64,000 nucleotides of DNA from Euglena gracilis (taxonomy: Eukaryota > Euglenida > Euglenophyceae > Euglenales), in the NCBI GenBank assembly GCA_039621445.1, contig CP154954.1, positions 26,672,954 to 26,736,953 of the forward strand, read 5' to 3'. The notes under the pieces are model-generated. The model worked only from the letters and a program-made list of their open reading frames with translations, was not told the origin of the DNA and did no database searches. The translations under genes were made by a program, and so were the position numbers. Of the stretch, positions 54,195-63,352 are shown piece by piece (position 1 is the first letter of the stretch; the number at the start of each line of letters is the position of its first letter).

Positions 54195-55189
54195 TCACCA
54201 TCTTCTTGTGCTTCGCCCTCCTGGTCCCTTCATCCCCCTTCCTGTGTCTCTCTCGTGGGAGTCCGAGACCCTTCGGGCTCCGCACTGCGAGATCGTGAGG
54301 TACTGTGCACCCCCCTTTGGGCCATAGTTTTTTGAATTTTTGATACGACCCCGAGTCGCAAATAATGAGCTTGGAAGGCCCCAAAATTTTTCCACTGACC
54401 CAATTGCTGGACTTCTTCCACTTGTAAACCAGCATTTTTCCACCATAAAACCCCAGCCCCTCTGGTGCTGTGAGGTTTCCTGTGGGTGGTGTCCACCCCC
54501 CCTCTTGCAGAATTTATTTGGTCAGGGAATTCACTCTTTCGGATGTCAAAGGTCGTTTACCATCCAAGGACCACAAAAAATTATTTTTGTGCCCAACCAT
54601 GTGGGTTGTCCTTTCCACATATGCCTGCAATAAATGCCAGGGGGCTTATGAGGGGTGTGTGTGGCAAATTCAAAACTTCCTCCCATCTTGGTAATTCCCA
54701 CCCTTTCCTTTGCAATAAAATGAAATTTTTTTCTCCCACGAAACTGATTTTTCCCTGTGTCCTGGCTAGATCAACCCCCCTATGGAGGGCCAAAAGCCTC
54801 CAACAGATGATGAGTCTGTTTCTGAGCTCTTTCAAAGATAGGTCTGAGAGGGGACTTGAATTCCTGATGATGTTTCCTAAGAAGTCAGTGGGGTCCCAAA
54901 AGTGGCCATACTTGCAGACATTGGAAGTCCATTTCCTTTTCAAAGGAGCCAAAAGAGGATAAAACCTCAATGAACCAACCCCTGGGAGTAATAAAGCTGT
55001 TGCATATGCATTTCGTGCAGTGTTGAGGCTGTGAACAGCAAGATCAAGGATGGCCTCAGCCATCCTGTGGACTGTGCAGTCCTGCAGGGGCACCCCTTTG
55101 TGCAACAATTGGCCCACAAATGTCCTGAAGGCTGAGTCATATCTTTTGACATTTGCCAGATTTTTTATGTAAGTGTCGACACTGGACAT
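54195..55189 (-). pseudogene. DIRS-C tyrosine recombinase
   Basis: A 202-codon frame (54581-55189) has ARNAYATALLLPGVGSLRFY, YGHFWDPTDFL and LALHRGVDLART, with the first catalytic Arg. After a C-run (54497-54503) the frame shifts to PHSTRGAGVLWWKNAGLQVE then QLGQWKNFGAFQAHYLRLGV, containing the H-x-x-R box and the Tyr. All catalytic residues are thus present across one frameshift. In DIRS elements this enzyme inserts the circular cDNA. Confidence 0.85.
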
Positions 55190-55407
55190 CGAAACTTTCT
55201 GGGATTGTAATATTTGCCTGACACAATCAAGCAGGCCAAATTACACCTTGGGGGGGGGCATCTCCTCCCCCCAGCAATTGGTGAACAGACCCCACTGGGG
55301 GTGGTACCAGTAAAACTTTGCTGCCTGGCTGCCTGATTGACATCAATTGGCGCCACCAGGATGTCGAAGCCCAGTGGGGTACGATCAACAGACAAGTCAG
55401 GTCTGGG

Positions 55408-55740
55408 TGTGTGCGGCAGACGGGAGATCCTACGGAGGTTGGTAGCCGGCGCGTAGTACCAAGCCGAGCATCGCTCGAGTAGCTTATTCGGTAAGGTGCT
55501 GGGCTCACACGCGGGAGGTCGTGGGTTCGAGACCCAGGTCCCGCCGTGTGAGTCCTGGTCGATCCCGTACGGGCAGAGGGCATACCACGGGGATCGACCG
55601 GGGCGCGTAACTGCGCCCAAGGACGAGACACTGGTTGGCCGGACCTTGGGTGTAGTTCCCCGCCTAAGGGCGTGCAACGGCAAGCAGTATGAGCTGCCCC
55701 GTGGCCGTCCAACGGCGGGTGGTGACAACCAACGTAAACA
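55408..55740 (+). repeat. TRIM 5' LTR
   Basis: 333 bp, TGTGTGCGGC...AACGTAAACA. It carries A- and B-box-like elements at 55480-55491 and 55524-55534. Confidence 0.93.
55471..55545 (+). promoter_or_regulatory. tRNA-like segment with pol III A and B boxes in the TRIM 5' LTR
   Basis: TAGCTTATTCGG (55480-55491) and GGTTCGAGACC (55524-55534) match internal pol III promoter boxes at tRNA spacing. Between them CTCACAC could be an anticodon loop (U33, CAC, A37). Acceptor and anticodon stems pair poorly, so it is tRNA-derived or tRNA-mimicking, not a functional tRNA. Confidence 0.6.
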
Positions 55741-55752
55741 TGGTAGCAGAGG
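55741..55752 (+). promoter_or_regulatory. TRIM primer-binding site
   Basis: TGGTAGCAGAGG, complementary to the CCA end of eukaryotic initiator-Met tRNA, at zero distance from the LTR. Confidence 0.9.
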
Positions 55753-56096
55753 AACCCGTCTAATGCCACACGAACCGGGAAATCACAGCCTGACCCCACG
55801 GCGCCCGGAAGGCGGAAGCGGACGCGCCGAGTCTAGGGCGACTGAAACTCCTACACCGTTCCAAAGTCTTAAGCCGATGCAAAGGAGGACGCTCCAAGGC
55901 GGCAGAGCCCGTGGAAGTCGACAACACGTAAACTGCCGGCAATAGCAAACCCGAGCTGCAGGGGTCGGCAGCCTGGTGACGCAGTACTCGTGAGAAGCAC
56001 TCAGCCAACTAGGGCCGTGTGAGGCATAACCCGAGCTGCAGGGGCCACGGCCATAGTGACGCAGTGGGCTAGCGTAGTCAGGCTCTTGGGAGGGAG

Positions 56097-56429
56097 TGTG
56101 TGCGGCAGACGGGAGATCCTACGGAGGTTGGTAGCCGGCGCGTAGTACCAAGCCTAGTATCGCTCGAGTAGCTTATTCGGTAAGGTGCTGGGCTCACACG
56201 CGGGAGGTCGTGGGTTCGAGACCCAGGTCCTGCCGTGTGAGCCCTGGTCGATCAAGTACGGGCAGAGGGCATACCGCGGGGATCGACCGGCACGCGTAAC
56301 TGCGCCCAAGGACGAGACACTGGTTGGCCGGACCTTGGGTGTAGTTCCCTGCCTAAGGGCGTGCCACGGCAAGCAGTATGAGCTGCCCCGTGGCCGTCCA
56401 ACGGCGTGTGGTGACAACCAACGTAAACA
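56097..56429 (+). repeat. TRIM 3' LTR
   Basis: Same length as the 5' LTR. The A/B-box segment is retained (56169-56180, 56213-56223). It is followed by the CTGGG duplication. Confidence 0.93.
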
Positions 56430-56557
56430 CTGGGTTTACCATTAATCTCTGAACACACTGAGGAATGATGCTCCAGGGGGGGGTTTGCATAAACTGGGGG
56501 GAGGTCCCTCAAGTCTGCCCTTAAGGCATCCACCAGCAAAGCCTCTTGGTCGGGGTA

Positions 56558-58046
56558 TCAACAAACAAACTTGGGGATTTTTTTGTTTCTGGGTGTGCAA
56601 AACATGTCCACCTCTGGGGTAATGTCCTGCCTGAAAAAGTTCAGAATCAGGTGAAAGATGTTTAGTTTTAGGGTATAATCCCCTGGGTCCTTTTGCTCCC
56701 TGGTCAGGGAGTCTGCCAATTGCTCCTTTGTGGGAACCCAAACCACTTGCAAATTGATTTGCTTTTCTTGGCAATGATATAGCAGGGGTTTAAATATAGA
56801 ATTGATGTAGGGCTTTTTGCCTCCCCACTTTGTTAAATAGCTCACAGCCAACTGGCTGTCGACATGAAGCATAATTGTTTGCTTTGGCTTGGCTAGTGCT
56901 TTTGTAGTTTCCACTGCAGCCTGCAACTCTTTTTGGTTGATATGAAGGACATGCAGGTCCCTCCAAAAATCCTGCACCTTTTGGCCTGAATCTTTGTCCA
57001 GCCCCCCCCCCATTGCCAGGTGCTGCTGTCTGAGAAGAGTTCCTGAGAGGCCTGTGATTGAAATGCCCTGCCAACCCCTGGCTGTAAAAATGTTTTTTAA
57101 CTCCACAATCTGATCTTTGAACCCCTGGGGAATGGTAAGGGCGTGGTCCCAACCCCACCTGGTGTGCGAATCCACCATTTTGCAAAGTTGATCTGTCAGA
57201 ATTCTGAGAAATGGCATGGAGACTAAATAGCTTCTGACCTGCCCCACAATAGATCTGAGTTTTCTGCAGCTCATTTTTTGTGCAGTGAGCACCTTGCCTA
57301 GCTCCTTTCTTAAAATTTTTTAATTTTTCCTGTGAAATTTCCAGTTGGCCTTTTTTCAAATTGATCCACTGGCCCAAATGCTTTATTCCCTGTGTGGGTT
57401 CCAAACAGGACTTGGGAAGGTTTAATCTGAAACCTGCCAGTAAAAGATCCTGTTTTATTTCTGCCAAATGCTGGGCTGCTGTCTTTTTGCTGGGTGCTAA
57501 CAGCAAAATGTCGTCGAGGTAGATGAAAACTACCTTTCCGTCCTTTCTCCATTTCCTTTCCCAGACTCTCATGAGAGCCATAAATTTTTGTGGCAGGCTG
57601 CTTATACCAAAGCATGCAGCTTGAAACTGCCAAGTTTCCCCCCCCCCACCAGCATGCAAACATGTTTTTCCAGGCTGCTGTGCAGTTTTAAGTGGAAATA
57701 AGCATCTTTCAGATCTATTTTTCCACAGAACCAACCTTTCTTTAAGGATGGGAAGCTTCCCATGTGTTCCAGCCTGAACTTCTGGGGGGTGAAATGTAGA
57801 TTTAACTGTCGACAATCTGAAATTAGTCTTTCCTTGGTTTGTTCCCCTTCTTTTTTGGAAATGATGAAATAAGGGACAAAATGTTTTGCCTCCTCTGGGG
57901 GAATCTGCCTGGTTGCCCCTGCACATTCGTCCTTGGGGGGGAGGCCCAAGATTGGCTGCAACAGGGTCCCCCCAGAAGATAATCAGCCCAGACACCCCAG
58001 CTGTGTATGTACCCCCCCACTGCAGACACGGACCTTCCCCCATCAT
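56558..58046 (-). pseudogene. DIRS-C reverse transcriptase and RNase H
   Basis: RT begins in the frame 57961-57602 (PYFIISKKEGEQTKERLISD, motif A WFCGKIDLKDAYFHLKL). A C/G-run at 57638-57648 shifts it to the 58046-56790 frame (GGGETWQFQAACFGISSLPQ, motif C VFIYLDDILLLAPSKK with intact YLDD). A further shift near 57300 leads to 57292-56558, with RNase H residues in HINQKELQAAVETTKAL, LHVDSQLAVSYLTK and VPTKEQLADSLTRE. Catalytic residues are all present; two frameshifts break the ORF. Confidence 0.88.
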
Positions 58047-58049
58047 TGA

Positions 58050-58837
58050 AAATCAGGGGGAAAGCCTGTCCTTGAAAGGCCCTATGGCAGGGCCAGCTGC
58101 AGCCCCAGTGATGGGGCAACCAAGGGGAAGGACCCCTGTGATGGGGCCTGTGGGATCCCCAGACACATTACACCCAGGGGTGCCCCCTTACAAGGCCCTG
58201 CAGGCCAGCCTGCCCCATTGGGTCAAGGCAGGTGCCTGAAGAGAGGTGTGCTTATGTTCCCCCTGGGTGGGTGGTGGCGATGTGAAAACAGGGGGTAGTC
58301 TTCCAGACCTGTCTGCCCATTTCTGTCCCTCTGGGCTGTGGGCTGCTGGTGTCTTTGTCTCCTCGACTTCATGGCCACCAATGTCCAGGGTCCATGGCCG
58401 TCGTCGAAATGATGGAATTGAAATTTTTCCGGGAAATTGGAGGGTGGGGGGGTTGCGACGGCCACGGACTGGTGCTCCGCTCCTGCTCCATCATCGTCCA
58501 GCGCCTGCTGCGCCTGCCCTTTTCTCCACTTCAGGTTTCTTCCTTGAAACTCCTTGCAAAGCTACTTGAAAGCTTGGTGCCATGTTGGTTGCTCCGGCTC
58601 CTGCTGGAACTCCATCTTCTCCAGCTTCTGCTGCCTTCGCCGGCGTTCTTTGTTGCTTTGCTGGGCCGCTGGACACCAGGTATGTGGCATCTTTCATCGA
58701 AGTCAAAATTTCCTTCCTCCGCTGATCGTTGAATTGCTCTTCCCCCTCTGTGTTGATTGGTCGCTGTGGTGAACGTTTTTGACCTCGTTGAGTTGAAATT
58801 CTGCCTTCTTGCGGTCGAAGGGCAGAATTAGGAGTCA
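58050..58837 (-). pseudogene. DIRS-C Gag-like region
   Basis: Minus-strand frames 58491-58883 and 58223-58465 are Ala/Lys/Glu- and Gly/Pro/His-rich (EEQFNDQRRKEILTSMKDAT; FHHFDDGHGPWTLVAMKSRR). The DGHGPW block also occurs in the Gag frames of DIRS-A (SDGHGPGQTVVRRP) and DIRS-B, supporting homology. No catalytic motif. Confidence 0.5.
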
Positions 58838-58933
58838 GCCAACTCCGGCAACAAAAGCAGTAGGAAGCACCCCCCGCGCACACACAAACACACCGAACAG
58901 AACAGCCGGAAAGGAAAGCAGGACCTCACCATC
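58838..58933 (-). repeat. DIRS-C terminal inverted repeat (5' end)
   Basis: Reverse complement of 53945-54042. On the minus strand it precedes the Gag-like region, as the left repeat of DIRS-A precedes its gag. Confidence 0.75.
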
Positions 58934-60218
58934 CCGAAGTGCGGAGCCCGAATGGTCCACAAGGGAAAAGTGCGGAGTCCGCGGTGTCGGCAAGGGCTCG
59001 CCCCTGGACGCTGGTTGGCTTCCACACGTGCGTGGGTCCTCGGTGCATGTTAAAAAAAAAGGTTCCATAATAAACGGATGTAAGAAGGTGGAACCTTGGG
59101 GGTGAAGAGAACCTGCGCTTCCTCGGACCAGGCTGAATAAAATGACAATTCCCCAACAATTTCTACCTGGTTTGAACGCAAAGACAGAGACTCCCCGACT
59201 GCACCAAAGAGCACTGCATCACATCGACGAGGCTCAAATCCAGTCTGGCAAGCTTATGCAATGGGCCACAAGGCAGGTGCGTGCTGAAGCTTAGGTGGCG
59301 GATCTCGCAATATGCGGCTTTTGCTTTGTGTGCACATTTGCGCAAATCAACGCTTTTTTCCCTTCAAAATGACTACACCTGGATCCTGAAGTCAAATATG
59401 TGGAGGCGGAGATGGAAGCATGGGCTTTGCAGTTAGGGTGCCCAAGAGCAGGTGCCACCACAGAAGGTGCATAATACCCAGCATGTGTGTTTGGGAACCT
59501 TGAAATGGCTGCCGCATGGGATGTTGCCAGAAAAATTTGGGGGCAGGTGAGAATTAGCCAGAAACGATGTCCCCAAAATTTTGACCGTGTGAGAATTCAA
59601 TGGTTGGTGTGCACTTTTGTGCAAGCGAATGATGCGCGCAAATATGCAAATCAATCATTTTTGCAAATGCGTAAACGGGCCACAGTACAAGCTGAAAATG
59701 GTGTGCTTGTGAGTTGTACAAGTGGTTGGTTTGCACAAATGCGCAAACAGTCTGTCTGAAGTTCAGCATTGCTGCGATTTGAAAATCCTTAAATGCCAGA
59801 TATTTCACAAAAGTCAAATACCACAAAAAGACCAGCTTCTGGGTCCGAATGTGGGCATCGGTGATTGAACATGTGCAAAAGAATTTTCAAAGAAACAAAA
59901 TATATAAAAAACAAAAAATCATCAAAACGGCATGTCCAGTGCCATCCTTGAAAATTTAGTTTAAAGCTGCCCCTCAGCCCCAGTATTTTGGTCCGAAAAC
60001 GAGGCAAAATGCATTTGGCTGTAACTGGATGTGTCTACTCACTTGAAAATCCCTGGGTTCAGGGGGGGCATAAAATGTAATACCCCGACACTTTATTTCA
60101 CCTGTCAGACATACTGCACAACACATCCACTTTGTGGACGCTGCTCTCCTCCTGTTTTCTCGTCTCAGAAATCCCTGTTGTTAAAGTCCCAAAGCTAAAA
60201 CAACATTTAGGTCAGTGT
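58934..60218. other. no gene recognised
   Basis: Mixed sequence with scattered TGCGCAAAT-like motifs (59336-59348, 59626-59660, 59735-59750), related to the palindromes further right. A 90-codon frame at 59487-59759 is composed largely of these motifs and is not supported as a gene. Confidence 0.3.
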
Positions 60219-60511
60219 CAGGGGTTTTTTTAAGACCAGGGGGGGAGGTGGGAGGGGGTCGCCCCCCACCCACTCACCCCCTGGGGGGGCCCCCGGGGGG
60301 GGGGGGGGGGGGGGGTCCCGGGGGGGCCCACTTTTGCCCGAAAATGCTAAAAAAAGCACCTTTTCAAAATTTTCGGTTCCAAAGGCGCCTAAAAAGATAT
60401 ACCCACCAGCCCCTACCCCCACCCCCCCGGGGGGGAGGGGGGTCCAAGGGACCCACCCACCCGACCCCCCCTCCCCCCGGGGGAGGGGGTCCAAGACTAA
60501 AAAAACCCCTG
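60219..60511. mobile_element. hAT-like MITE 3 (293 bp)
   Basis: Ends CAGGGGTTTTTTTA and TAAAAAAACCCCTG, flanked by an exact 8-bp duplication GTCAGTGT (60211-60218, 60512-60519). The interior is G/C-run arms around AAAATTTTCGG-type sequence, as in MITEs 1 and 2. No ORF. Confidence 0.85.
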
Positions 60512-60572
60512 GTCAGTGTGTGCAATTAGAAATGTGCCATAAATTTCTTCCAGATCAGTTTTTCTGAATAAT

Positions 60573-60641
60573 GTAGATAGACAGATGGATAGATCGATAG
60601 ATAGATTGAAAGAAAATAGATAGATAGATGGATAGATAGAC
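60573..60641. repeat. GATA/GACA microsatellite
   Basis: Imperfect (GATA)n with GACA and GATG variants, just outside the TIR element that starts at 60668. Confidence 0.85.
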
Positions 60642-60927
60642 GCCAAGTTTGCATTTAAGGAGAAGGGCTTAGGCGGCCTAACTCGCACTTAGCTTTGAAA
60701 GTGACTGTAAATTTGCGCCGACGCGCAAATCCCCAAAAAAGTTTGGTTTTCGACCACCGTGGCCTGAGACTCAGGACAGTCTGAAAATAGTGTCTCCCTG
60801 CACCCCAGGGCCTGGGGACGAAAGCAACGACTGGGAACTCCACGGTCCACGGGCACAGCGCTCCCGGGTCCCAGTGTGCATGAACACAAAGCGGCGGGTG
60901 ATGAAACGAGGGGACTCCACTTACTCA

Positions 60928-60989
60928 TTTGCGCTTTGGCGCAAATTTTTAAATTACAAAAAATAAAACCATTTGCGCTTTGGCGCAAA
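60928..60989. repeat. two tandem TTTGCGCTTTGGCGCAAA palindromes
   Basis: Copies at 60928-60945 and 60972-60989 separated by AT-rich sequence, each an inverted repeat with a TTTG/CAAA cap. Further copies occur near 61131, 61185, 61402 and 61457. Confidence 0.9.
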
Positions 60990-62288
60990 TTTTTGACTTT
61001 TTTGTGATTCAACACGTGGGTGACCATTGCCGCATTTGAACAATGATAACAACTTTTGAGTCAACATGTGTTTCCATTTGTGCCAAAGCGCAAGGGGTAG
61101 GCCTATGAAGGATGGAAATTTACGAGTTACCTTGCGCCAAAGCGCAAATAGAAATACAATTTTTAAAATTGCAAAAGCAACATGGCTTGCGCCGAAGCGC
61201 AAATATAACTGTTTAAAACTTATCTCACAACGCAGGGAGAGAACGGCCCTGGTGGAGTAAAACCACCAGAGGAGATAGAGCACAAAAATGTAGAACAGGG
61301 GGACGGAAGCCTACTCTCAGTCACGTTGAGTTAAAACTGGTCAACATTGCGCGTCGGCACAAGAGCCACGTTGCTTTGACAATTTTAAAAGTGTTTTTCT
61401 ACTTGCGCTTTGGCGCAGTATAACTCTTAAATTTCCATTCTTCATGAGCCTACCCATTGCGCTTTGGCGCAACAGCCATCAAGTTGTATTTTCCATTTTT
61501 ATCACTGCGGGTGGAGAGAGCAGTCCTGGGAGCATCTCATCGCCAGAGCGGACAGAGCTCAGATGGAGGGAAGCCTTGCCTGGGACAGGAAGCCAACCCG
61601 TCTGTGAAAACAACCACCAACTTCTTGATAGCTAGACGTGTCTTGTCTTATGCGTTGTAAACCCAACTTCCAGTGCCGGAGGTTCCTCCCACTTGCCTCG
61701 CAGTTAAGCGTGCCTGAGGGGCCCTTCTCTTTGGCCGACTTTTAAAAGTCGGAAAAATTCTGTTTGGAAAAGAACAGGTACCAGATAAACCCTGGGAACC
61801 ACAGCCGAGGAAACAGTTTTAGGCGTTGAAAGGGTGTTTTAATAAAGCTCGTCACCCCCCTTTCCTCGCCCAGGATTTGAAGCACAGAACTTTGGGGATG
61901 AGCGAATGGAATTGAGAAATTGAAAGGGCCCATCAACAACGGCGGAGAAGGGAAGACATGCTGACACACCTTTTTTCGGTATTTTGCAACCCACCAGACA
62001 GCCACATGCCACCAGGCAGATGGAGGCATTGTTCAGCAGAAAAAGCCTTTCTGTCAACATCCCCAAAAACCCCACTTTGTGCACCGAGTGCAAGGTCACT
62101 GAGGCACCACAGCCTACCGCCCACCATTCGTCTTATTGTAACAACCACTTCCTCCCCAGCACCTGAATAGTTCAAAAGCACCAACCCAGCTTCTGGCACA
62201 GCAGCGCACAAACCCTCCTCACCATTCTCCCCTATCCTCCACCTTCTCACACAGCACGAATGCATTCAAATACATCTGCCATTTAAAA

Positions 62289-62720
62289 GGACATTTGCGC
62301 TTAAGCGCAAATTTTTAGCTTGCGCTTAAGCGCAAATTAAAATTTTGCGCTTAAGCGCAAGCTAAAACTAAAACAGAAGCCGCTGAGCTTGTGGGAGTCC
62401 CTCTGATGTGTTACGGTGTGTCGGGGGCCCCTCTCTGCATGGCCAGAGCGCGGGCTTGGTGAGAAAATACATTTGCGCCGAAGCGCAAGGGACATGCCTA
62501 CATAATGCACTGCTTGTTCATCCACATTACACTTCGGCGCAAGGTATTTCCTCACCAAGCCCGCACTCTCTGGCCTTTCAGAGAGGGGCCCCCGACACAC
62601 CGTAACACATCAGAGGGACTCCCATAAGCCAGGGGCTTCTGTTTTAGCTTGCGCTTAAGCGCAAATTTTTAATTTGCGCTTAAGCGCAAGCTAAAAATTT
62701 GCGCTTAAGCGCAAATGTCC
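62289..62720. repeat. 432-bp foldback repeat
   Basis: The arms (about 62289-62490 and 62525-62720) are near-exact reverse complements, starting GGACATTTGCGCTTAAGCGC and including three TTGCGCTTAAGCGCAA palindromes in each arm. The CACCAAGCCCGC.../...GCGGGCTTGGTG and GGGGCCCCCGACACACCGTA segments also pair. No clear target duplication. Confidence 0.85.
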
Positions 62721-62727
62721 ATAACCA

Positions 62728-63210
62728 TTGCCTTCTGTGCCTGGCAGTGTGGGGCCTGGCGTTGCTCACCAGACGTTGGGAGAGGTCCCTAGGCTTGCCC
62801 TCAGTCCCCCCAACCCCCCCCACCTGGGTGGTTCCCGCTGTACCGCTCCTCACGCTTCAAGCACCCAGGGATCACAACTCTGTGGCATGCCGTTTTTTCC
62901 AACTTTTCACAACGTGCATGTAGAGTCCACCCTCTGGATGCCTCAGCAGCCAAACTCTTCACGGACATATCACAGAGCCAAAAAAACAACAAAAAGGGCC
63001 AATTGTCACCTGGACTGTGTGACACCATCCGGGGAACACAGCCAAGGCTTCAAAAACGAGGGACTCACAACGGGGGTTTCGGCCCATTTTTGGGAAAATT
63101 CACGTGTCCCGGCGGTCAAACCCAGGGTTTTGGGCCTTTTTCAAAATGGTGCACAGGCTGAAAAACACCAAAAATGGGCCTGTTCCCCGGGTTCCAACAT
63201 CGGAAAATGA
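62728..63210 (+). other. 160-codon frame in the TIR element, not supported as a gene
   Basis: An open frame with Ser/Pro/His-rich, low-information sequence and no motif. It is recorded because it is the longest frame inside the element and the only place a gene could hide. Confidence 0.15.
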
Positions 63211-63352
63211 TGCACACGCCACCGTGGAGGGTCTCCGCGGAACCAGAGGGTCAAAAGGGTGGGTTCTACCGCCGGGTCTCAAAGAAATCGAAAATTTGCG
63301 CCAAAGCGCAAGCTAAAAATGAAAACCTTAAGTGCGAGTTAGGCCGCCTAAG

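Larger units (their letters stand above)
55408..56429 (+). mobile_element. TRIM (non-autonomous miniature LTR retrotransposon), 1022 bp
   Basis: 333-bp LTRs (55408-55740, 56097-56429) with TG...CA ends, about 12 mismatches between them, and an exact 5-bp duplication CTGGG (55403-55407, 56430-56434). TGGTAGCAGAGG (55741-55752) directly after the 5' LTR is a perfect 12-nt complement to the 3' end of initiator-Met tRNA; AGGGAG precedes the 3' LTR. The 356-bp interior is non-coding. Each LTR holds a tRNA-like segment. It is inserted in the Dam-like domain of DIRS-C. Confidence 0.93.
55250..56550 (-). pseudogene. DIRS-C Dam-like methyltransferase domain, split by the TRIM
   Basis: The upstream part (56435-56550, minus) reads LVDALRADLRDLPPVYANPP with an NPP motif. 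The downstream part (about 55250-55407) reads LIVPHWASTSWWRQLM, the WW-containing end of the domain. The TRIM lies between them. The start, EVDMFCTPRNKKIPKF, lies just upstream near 56560-56610 in the RNase H frame. Confidence 0.7.
53945..58933 (-). mobile_element. DIRS-C, complete with both terminal inverted repeats, interrupted by a TRIM
   Basis: Terminal inverted repeats 53945-54042 and 58838-58933 bound a minus-strand element: Gag-like region, RT, RNase H, Dam-like domain (split by the TRIM at 55408-56429) and tyrosine recombinase. Its sequence is well diverged from DIRS-A/B but the domain order is the same. A few frameshifts at C/G-runs are the main damage, making it the most complete DIRS here. 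Confidence 0.85.
60668..63352. mobile_element. 2.7-kb TIR element filled with GCGC palindromes, no transposase
   Basis: Perfect 24-bp terminal inverted repeats (60668-60691, 63329-63352; core TTAGGCGGCCTAACTCGCAC) and a 5-bp direct repeat AAGGG on each side (60663-60667, 63353-63357). Inside are about 15 copies of a 16-bp palindrome TTGCGC(N4)GCGCAA with centres CTTTGG, CCAAAG, CTTAAG or CCGAAG across the GC boundary. It contains a 432-bp foldback (62289-62720). No transposase motif is found in frames up to 160 codons, so it is probably a non-autonomous DNA transposon of unassigned superfamily. Confidence 0.65.

Noticed and set aside
55471-55545. functional tRNA-Val(CAC) gene
   Set aside because: Anticodon and acceptor stems contain mismatches and the sequence is part of both TRIM LTRs; called a tRNA-like pol III promoter segment.
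55408-56429. retrozyme (hammerhead ribozyme in small LTR elements)
   Set aside because: LTR size and PBS fit, but no CUGANGA...GAAA hammerhead core is present in the LTRs.
55165-56445. ORFs with SNPRPPACEPSTLPNKLL-type translation
   Set aside because: This is the antisense translation of the tRNA-like TRIM LTR, a common false protein.
59487-59759. 90-codon ORF
   Set aside because: Composed largely of repeated TGCGCAAA-like motifs with no conserved features.
60928-63320. CRISPR-like array
   Set aside because: The repeats are short palindromes at irregular spacing in eukaryotic DNA, with no spacers of uniform length and no cas genes.
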